A stretch of DNA of 64,000 nucleotides from Gordionus sp. m RMFG-2023 (Eukaryota; Nematomorpha; Gordioida; Chordodea; Parachordodidae): contig NC_088778.1 of the NCBI RefSeq assembly GCF_954871325.1, positions 5,799,743 through 5,863,742 on the forward strand. Direction: 5' to 3'. Shown in pieces: positions 56,201-64,000 of the stretch. The position numbers and the translations under genes were made by a program. Numbering within the stretch: the first letter of the stretch is position 1; every line of letters starts with the position of its first letter. The notes beneath the pieces are model-generated. The model saw nothing but the letters and a program-made list of their open reading frames with translations, made no database searches and had not been told where the DNA came from.

Positions 56201-59200
56201 AATTGGATAACAATCCCTATTTTTCAAAATTCCTGGATTGATTTAAAACTCAATAATAAATAAAAAATGGTAAGGTTTGTGTTTAAACTTTCATGTAATT
56301 GACGTATTTTTGTAACTGTGTGGCGCTATTCGTGTTACCGACTTGCAAGGAATTTTCATTGATTGCCCTTTCGAAGGCGTCGTTAAAGCCTAGGCCTCCA
56401 TTGAGTAAATGCAATCGTTCTGTAATAAACTATAATTGAAAAAAAAAATTACATTATCTGCAGGTACCGCTGATGCCTAAACTATTGTTGTTAAAATACC
56501 TAACTTAGATCCACTCTATTGTGTCTCTTAGTCAAGCCTTAAGACTAAAATATTGAATTAAGCTTCTAAGCTGAGTCTCAACTTGAAGATAGACTAGAAT
56601 ATTTCTGGATAAAAAGATGGCTACGCTGTTTTATAATTGATTAAAGATAAACACTAGGCTAAACATATTTTCAGATGATTTATATATATAAATTCATAGA
56701 CTTAATGGTAATCTGTATTGGTACCACCTCCGATAAAATCAATAACTTTAAAATTGTAAAAATCCACTACAATTAATTTTCTCAATATCCCTCTAGAATA
56801 AGTTTTTATTTTATTGAATTGGATTTGTCTATTTACCAACAATTTATATGGGATTTAGAGTGGTAGCTAATAAATTTAATTTGATATGATAACTAGCATA
56901 ATAATAAATTAATCATCGTAAAATTTGTCAAGAGTTATAATAGCAAAATCACATTTTCATCTTAAATTTCGTGTCCTTTTCGGTGTTTAATTTATTTTAC
57001 TTGTTGAAACATCTGGCTCTTGACGATTTCTTCGAGGCAAGGTCTTAAACTGGCCCTGGCAGTTTTAACGAAGTTTTTAGGGTTGAACGTTATAACTTGA
57101 CCTGGGTCGAAATTGAGACCGGCTCGGTAATTGCCTATCAAGTCAAGGAGAGTACGAAAAAATATGAAAGCGATGGGAATCTTGCAAGGTCCTACGGTAT
57201 CGGGTGACGCTTCGCGACAAAGACCTTAAAAAATTAATATTTTTTTTTATAAATATAAGATCGTTTGACAGAAGAGTTGCTCCATCAAAACTATAACTTT
57301 TTTTTAAAAAAAAAATCGAGCGTTGCAAAATATCATTTCCAAAATTTTGAATATTTCGTAGCGTTTTCCACATCCAATTTTTATCGTCTACTCTTAAGAA
57401 CGCGTTTTTTAAAAAAATTATATATTATATATGACTCAAAAATTAATGGGAAATTGTGTGAAATCCACAGGGTAGGTGTTTTTAACATGCTGAAATATGA
57501 TTTTTAAATTTTTTTACAAAAACCTCGCTCATAAAGCCGCTAACAGAGTTAAACCCTTCTCGGTAGGTAGAGTTACAGTGTCAATTTCAAAAATTTGATG
57601 ATGATAAAATGTATTGTATATTTATTTATAATATATTTGACTATTTATAACTATCGTGTAATTTATAACGATAATTTTTTACATAATGTCCTCTCTAAAG
57701 GATCTTTTTTCAAACGCTAGAGCTCTCTAGTATGTCCTTAGCCTTAGATTTATAAAAAGTTTTAATTCAAGTAATATTATTATGAAGTTTCATTTATTTT
57801 TTAAAAAAAAATATGTGCAAAATAAAAACATGAGTAGGGTTAATAATTTAAGCGTTTATGCGATATCCTGCTCCCGCGACTTAATTAGCTATTGAAATAG
57901 CACAACATATTTTCTTTTTGTTTTAAGTGCTTGGCATTGTTTTTTTTTCTCGTTATTTTTTATTTGATGCCAATAAATTCAAAATGTATTTTTTAAAAAA
58001 AATAACCTTCAAACTGGGTTAGTTTTTCTTTCAATTCCGTCACTAAGTAATTCGGTAGCAGTGACCCGTTATTATTGCCGACATCGTCGTCGGCCGCGTT
58101 AGATGCACCGTTCAACAGCGAAGAGGAGTAAGTTTCAGTGGAGGGGTTAAAAAACTTAGCTCCGTTATTATTGTTTTTACCAGTTTTTGGGGATCGTCGT
58201 TCGCTATCCCTAGTGGACGTAAAAATGTTGCTAGAAGTGTTAGAGCTGATGCTATTAGGTAGGAAAGATGATGAGTCTGTGTAGGTGTATATGAGGCATT
58301 TGTCCAGGTCGAATATAGTTATAACTTGATCGGAAAATGTAGTAGAGGAGACGTTGTTATCGGGTGGAGGAAATCCGTTGGAAGAGATAGCGGGAGTAAG
58401 ATGGCGGGAAAGTTTGCAGGAATCGAAAAGGGGGCGTGACATGCCTAAAACAAAAAAAAATTGAGAGGGGAAAAAATACATATCTATTCTCTTTCGTGAT
58501 AAACAACCATGAACGCCTTAAAAAAAACGCCTATGGCCATATCCTAACTTTGATTTTTATTAACGATTAAATGGCGTCTTTATAAAAATCAAATATTATA
58601 TTATAAGTCTCAAAAACCCTCATTGAAAAAAAAAACATTCTGCTTGGAAATGGCCTAGGGCAAATATATAATTTTTATTTACTAATTAATATTTGAAAAA
58701 TAGTGCAAACGTGGTTCGGTTTGGATTGGGATGACTCATGTACTTTTATATTTATTTTTATAATGTTTATGAAAACAATCTATTCTCCTTTTCCTTCATC
58801 TTATATCGTAACTATATATATATATATGAAATATGATGCAATTAGGCATTAATTGGCTTTAAATAGAAAAGTAATTAGTTATATTATATTAAGGCGAATG
58901 TAGGCTAAATAAACATTGATGTTAGCGACTATACAAGAAAAAAATTATAAGGAAATCATTTTTTTTATATATAATAAACAAATTATTAAATTAAGCGATT
59001 TTGTTTGATTAAAATTATTACGGGAGCGAATATTCGGTTTAATTGATATTTTGAGTTTATCTAGTCACTCGATTCGTGTTCGAAAAAAAAATGGTTCTCT
59101 CCATCTTTTTTGGAATGTTCTGGAAAGTTCTTCAATAATAATCCCGTCGTTTCCGTTCTATTATTTTGGCTCGAGTTCAGTTCCATGTTCCTTGCTTTTA

Positions 59201-59851
59201 GAACAGGATATTTTATATTTTCATATATTTTGAAAAAAAATATTTTATGTTATTTTTATTTATATAGTAACTAGGTTAATCCCATAGTGATAAAACTTCA
59301 TTTTTATTCGTTAAAACAAAAACTAAAAAAAAATAATATTTATATCGTTTTAATGTAAATTGCAAAGTTAAAATAAAAGTAAAATAATAATAGTTAGTAG
59401 GTTACTAAAACTCTCAAAATTATATATACGAGAAAAGCTATTTTATTTATTAAATGATGATTATTATAACATCTATTTTTCTATAAAAGTATTGATTTGA
59501 GATGATAACCGTGAATTTAGGTAATGTGAAGAGGTGATAATTTTTTTTTAATAAGGAAAAGGTCGATATAATTTAGGCTTGAACCGAGAGAAAAAGGAAA
59601 AATAAATTAACCTATTAAATAAGGCATAGGAGCATTTAGGATTTCCAGCATGGAGGCCGGAAGCACTGGTATAAACACGTGTTGCCAATACATCGGGTAT
59701 AGAAGAGTTATGCCGGCAAACGCGCAGTGAGATATCCTGTCCAAATGATCGGAAACTAATATTATTCTATTTTCGCGCAGCAAGTTGGTCCAATAGGAAA
59801 TCATGGAAGAAATCGAAAGGTATTTGTATAGGTCAGTCATTATGATGCTCT
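53206..59851 (-). CDS. DENND1: DENND1/connecdenn-type Rab guanine-nucleotide exchange factor, 3' six exons
   Basis: DENN proteins load GTP onto Rabs; DENND1 members act on Rab35 at clathrin-coated and recycling membranes. Exons: 59851-59612, 58444-58007, 57224-57001, 56429-56289, 54198-53737, 53571-53206, all GT-AG with matching phases, giving 622 codons plus the stop. The first has LRENRIILVSDHLDRI and LLYPMYWQHVFIPVLP, then APMPYLIG (cDENN). The second holds VITIFDLDKCLIYTY and a long Ser/Asn-rich insert before LLPNYLVTELKEKL. The third and fourth form dDENN (LDLIGNYRAGLNFDPGQV; FITERLHLLNGGLGFNDAFE). The last two are a Ser/Asn-rich tail beginning KGEGDFYLTVLKRK. The tail has LIDLD (clathrin box), FENDF (AP-2 FxDxF-like) and WEKFE (WxxF-acidic). 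The uDENN exons were not found and likely lie beyond 64000. Ortholog subtype is inferred. Confidence 0.9.
54530..55150 (+). mobile_element. Decayed LINE reverse-transcriptase fragment in DENND1 intron
   Basis: Pieces read, across several frames, as LVPIFKNK, then a RDSVRLNAWK remnant, and a LDLEKALDITPKKLIW block that matches the LDLEKAFDRVPR core of LINE reverse transcriptases, followed by TSSGTSSP. It lies on the strand opposite to DENND1, between exons 54198 and 56289. Too decayed to assign to a clade; possibly the same broad group as 26520-28225. Confidence 0.65.
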
Positions 59852-62620
59852 CTAAAAATAAAAATTATAATTAATTTGGTTCAAAAGTGGAGGCGAGGCA
59901 TGTTTGATTTTAAAATAAAGATTCCTTGACTTATAAAAAAAAGTTTAATGCGCATTACATATTCAAATTCATACTCATACGCGATATTCATTTATATTGT
60001 GAATAATTTATGAAATAAAGGATATACCTTTATAAATTTTTTTTTATTTTTTTTTCATTCTTTAAGGCTATGTATAATACAGATAACGTTTAAAAAAGAT
60101 TTTGAAGACGTAGTGGAGTGAGTAGTGGAATAAATGAGCCAGGCTTATCCTCAAGCCTAAATTCCACTAATTTTTAGTGCTACCATTTCATCAACGACAA
60201 ATAAATAAAACATCAGTATTAATTTAATTGATTCTCATTTTCCCGAAATCTTATCTTAAATCCTACTTTCTTATAAATTTTATATTATAATATTTGTGCT
60301 TAGTTAACGTCACGCGGTGATGACAGTAAGATAAGGTTGGGTATTTATTTATTTTAATATTAAAAAAAAAGCCGAGAGCGAAATAAATACGATATACGAC
60401 ATAGTTAATATTTATAAATATGATGAATTACGTAATTACATAATTAATACATGCCCCTGTATCAATAAAAAAATAGGAAAATGCAAATAAAAACCGTATT
60501 TAATTATTATTTTATAAGTTAACTAAAGAATAAATTTGAAATCGCTAAGATATTATAAATATTTATAATATTATATTGGTATTATTATACATTTATAAAA
60601 GATAGAATACAATTTAGAGATATAAAATTTCTTATTGTTATTTTAAAAAAAAATTTATTATTAATTTTCGTGATTTTTTATTGCCTTATATTATAATTTT
60701 ATTAAATTTCATATCTTTGTGTTTAAGCATTTTATTTTTGAAGATGTGTTTTTTTAATCTTATCCAAAGAATGAAGGTAATCAATCTAGCCATCTACCGC
60801 TAACAGACGCGTAAGCGGGAATTGGGGGTGGAATATTTTTAGAATTCTTATAGGACTCATTTAAGAATATCATAAGTTTTAGAAATTTATTAGGAGTGGC
60901 TGACTATAAGAATATTGACAAGTTATATTCCACAAAATATAAACTAATGATAAAATATTAAATGTATATAATCGGTGTATGAATCTCAAAATCAATATAA
61001 AATAGAAGCCTTGAAAAAGAACTTTGTAAAAATGTTGAAAATATAGATTAATTTTAAAAATATATATTCTTAAGAATTATTGCATGTAAATAAACTTATA
61101 AAGTTATTCAAGAAAAATAATATGGTGTATTAACCAATGGGGAAAAATATAACTAAGACATAACGTAAAATTCAATCTTGCAACATCTTTCTGGCTAAAA
61201 TATTGAGTTAGCCATTTTTAAAAATCGGCTCAAATAGAGCCATTTAATAATATTACATCTCAGGTATGTCTTTATTCTCGTTAAAGAAGAAAATATATTT
61301 TTTTATTGGTAGAAGTACAAATGGGTGTTGCCAAAATATATAATAAATTTTATATATTAGAGAAATAGTCTAGAAATTATGATAAGCATAAATATCATTT
61401 TTTTTGTATCAACCATATTTAAACTTTTATACCATAGTTTGCATTAAACTAGTAATGCATCATAGGATACTTTACTAGTAATAAAAATGCCAAATATAAT
61501 ATATCAAAATTTGAATAGATTTAGATGAATTCTGAGGTAATAATATTTTCAGATTTATAAGTGCTGCCTAATTAATCAAGAGCCTCATTTGAGTTAAAGT
61601 GTCCAAGAAGGTGATAAAGAGATTTATTTTCTTCGACTGACTATACCCTATATTAATATTGGAACGATGGGCTTGCCTTGCTGAGTCGTCGACACAAATA
61701 AATATTAAATTCTTATATCTCTGCTTTTGACTCAAAAATGGCATATTATTTATGAAATACTTCATCTACATTTGCCCTAATTTCAATAAGTTCTAAATTA
61801 TACCGATTTTTCTTAAAGGGGAAAAATTTTGTGTTGCTTCCCCCTCCCCTCCATAGATTCTATTGGGTAACATCAGACCCTATTTTTGAATGCCTTTAAT
61901 ATATATTTTTTTAATTTAATAATTTTAGACTTATTTTTTAAAATTATTTTCTGAATTTTAATTATAGCCATTCTTGTCATAATTATATTCCATTTTAAAA
62001 AAAATTAATGTGTATTTATTGAGGGGAGAGATAATTTTTTATTGGCTTAAAATGATATTTACAAAAGTAAAATTTTTTTATTTATTTAGAGGAGAGGGGG
62101 GGGGGAGTAATTATTTTATTATAAACCACAATAAATATAATAATAAGAAACAAATAGTAGAACCCATCTTGATGATTTCATCATTTTTGATATGCATTAT
62201 ATAAGGTGTCTCCAAAACCAAAATATAATGTGCAACTATAGAGTGCCCCCCCCATCTTCCTGTGGAATTTTTGTATATTATTTATAATTTGTTTTGCACA
62301 GTATACATGCCATTAGAAAAATCGAATCCTTCTTCTTTAAATTAAATATATTACCTGAATTTAATTATTTACAATAATTGATTTATTTAAATTTAGTATT
62401 TTATGTACAATGTTAAACTGATGATAAATGTACTGCCAAGGATTTACATTTCCCCTAATTCCCTGGTTTATGGTCTTGTACAACACCAGAATTGTTAAAG
62501 TATCTAAAACTTTTTTTAATATTAAAAATAATATTGAATGATTTTTTTAAAAATGAGTGATGGGATTTTAATATATTTTATGATTACACCAATATAAAGT
62601 TATTATTCATTGGATATAGC
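59852..62620. other. DENND1 upstream intron or flank, no exon identified
   Basis: The next upstream exon must end in the first base of a split codon, but none with uDENN-like sequence was found on the minus strand. Contains a partial MITE at 61189-61255 and C-rich scraps near 61840 and 62245. Confidence 0.4.
61189..61255 (-). repeat. Right-end fragment of the TAGTGTTG MITE
   Basis: TTCTGGCTAAAATATTGAGT runs into GCCATTTTTAAAAATCGGCT and ends CATTTAATAATATTA, matching the right terminal repeat of the MITEs at 25062-25283 and 62621-62837. Confidence 0.7.
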
Positions 62621-62837
62621 TAGTGTTGTTAAATGGCTGAGCCAATTTTTTAAAACGGCTAATTCAATATTTTAGCCAGTAAAATATTTTCTAAGCCTCG
62701 AGATTTCGCTAATAGATGTCCAAACCTTTGTTCCTTCTATAAACAAAATCTTCAGGCTTGCGTAATACTATTCTGTACAAAATATTGAGTTAGCCGTTTT
62801 TAAAAATCAGCTCAAAATGAGCCGTTTAACAACACTA
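62621..62837. mobile_element. hAT-type MITE with perfect 8-bp target duplication
   Basis: 217 bp; begins TAGTGTTGTTAAATGGCTG and ends with the complement of the family terminus (GCCGTTTAACAACACTA). GATATAGC is duplicated exactly at 62613-62620 and 62838-62845. Same family as 25062-25283. Likely inside the DENND1 gene's upstream intron. Confidence 0.9.
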
Positions 62838-63027
62838 GATATAGCAACCACTATGTCATATTGTGGTGGTAGAAAGAGTTTGGGTGTGGTTAAAAATTTA
62901 CAAATGAATATAGGTCCCTTAATGATCAAAATTTTGAGAATGTTTTATTATTAAAATCTAATAATTACATATTTTGTACAATTTAAAATCAAAAAATCAT
63001 AATTTAATTTTGTATTGGTATATAGAT

Positions 63028-63446
63028 CAGAGACCTTTCATGGACCAGGTATGGCCTTATATCATATTTTCTAGAGGGCCTGGATTTTTAAAATTTTTAT
63101 TTTAATGAGCTTGGGCCAAAAATTATTAAATTTAACTTATTAAAAATAGTTGCTAACTTAAAGAAATATTGCCATTTTTTTATTCTAATAATAATAAATT
63201 TCAGTATTGTAAACAAAATGTTCGCCTAAATATACTTAAATTTTGTTTATTTTCATAATATAAAAAAAATAAATTTGGATATGGGCTTAACCCGAGCTTG
63301 GGAAATTTTTTTTGAAACTTATTATGGGTTTGGGCCAGACTTGGGAATTTTTTCTAATATTATATGGGCCAGGCTGGGCCTAAATTTTTTTTAGTGTTAG
63401 CCTGGGGTGAGCTTGGTCAAAAAGTTGAGGCCCATGAATACCTCTG
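63028..63446. mobile_element. CAGAGACC hAT-like non-autonomous element, second copy
   Basis: Starts CAGAGACCTTTCATGGACC and ends GGCCCATGAATACCTCTG, imperfect inverted ends like those at 16140-16975. Interior words such as GGGCCAGGCTGGGCC and GGGCTTAACCCGAGC are GC-rich and self-complementary. Flanks (ATATAGAT and ATATAAGG) match only partly. Confidence 0.6.
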
Positions 63447-64000
63447 ATATAAGGCATATTAGCTCTATAAACTTTTTAGCTCACTTTGAAAATTTGAATT
63501 TTAATAATATCCTAAATTATGCATTGTACACATCTTACATAAATATGTTAAAATTGTATCTCTCATAGTTACTTTTATCAAAATATCTATATCTTAATAC
63601 ATTTTAAATAATGTATCTGTATCTAAAAATTTATTATGAAATATAAAATTGAAACATATTATATAAATTTGAAATTAAAAATCCCTGCCATGCTAAAAAA
63701 ATTTTCAAAATAATCTTAAGCTAGTTTAAACATTTTTAAGTGGGCCTTAAAATTATGCTCTTTGCAGGTTAATGATTTAAAATTTGGGTTACATGCCAGC
63801 AGGCCAAAAAAAAAAATAATTTTATATAATTTTAAGTTTGTTTTTCATACATGAAATATTTTTAATAGTAAGTTATAATATTAGCTATTGGCACCTTTAA
63901 GAATGTTCTTTAAATATTTTATTTCAATATAGTATCATGATTGGTTTGATTAATATATATATAAATATAGTTAATAATTGAATTTTGGAAAAATAAATAA

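Noticed and set aside
60060-60180. Minus-strand LEDKPGSFIPLLTPLRL as the missing DENND1 exon
   Set aside because: It lacks the expected family motifs, and splice sites with the right phase were not found.
61568-61765. Possible DENND1 N-terminal exon on the minus strand
   Set aside because: No uDENN-like motif and no fitting donor phase; probably chance.

Overview
The window is about 64 kb of very AT-rich eukaryotic nuclear DNA. It has GT-AG introns, many DNA transposons, non-LTR fragments and LTR fossils. Two host genes can be read exon by exon: MCM5 (complete, minus strand, 14 exons) and a DENND1/connecdenn-type Rab GEF (minus strand, 3' six exons). DENND1 proteins and a divergent seven-helix receptor point to an animal, probably an invertebrate with a transposon-rich genome. 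The species cannot be named from the sequence.

Layout. 1-5.8 kb is dominated by a large palindrome built from an LTR-type element. 5.8-9.2 kb holds G-rich repeats and a decayed hAT transposon. 9.3-9.9 kb has a small unknown coding-like island, and 12.0-12.3 kb another. 12.5-13.6 kb is a hairpin-forming foldback repeat. 15.4-17.0 kb holds GC-rich hAT-like non-autonomous elements. 17,965-37,184 is MCM5; 37,030-36,480 holds its compact 5' end, and later introns carry a hAT deletion derivative, a non-LTR retrotransposon fragment, a hAT-type MITE and a nearly full-length piggyBac-like element. 37.2-43.3 kb is gene-poor. 43.3-44.5 kb is an intronless GPCR-like gene with a TATA box and a poly(A) signal. 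45.5-49.9 kb holds LTR-retroelement fossils. 49.9-53.2 kb is empty apart from a tandem duplication. 53.2 kb to beyond 59.9 kb is the DENND1 gene, whose N-terminal exons were not found and probably lie beyond the right edge.

Functionally, MCM5 is a subunit of the replicative MCM2-7 helicase. The DENND1-like protein should activate Rab35-type GTPases in endocytic recycling, and its tail keeps clathrin/AP-2 type short motifs. The two genes are neighbours only and have no evident shared pathway. No wholly new system was seen. The most interesting items are the orphan GPCR, the piggyBac element with repeated palindromic subterminal sites, the hAT parent/deletion-derivative pair, and two large inverted repeats.
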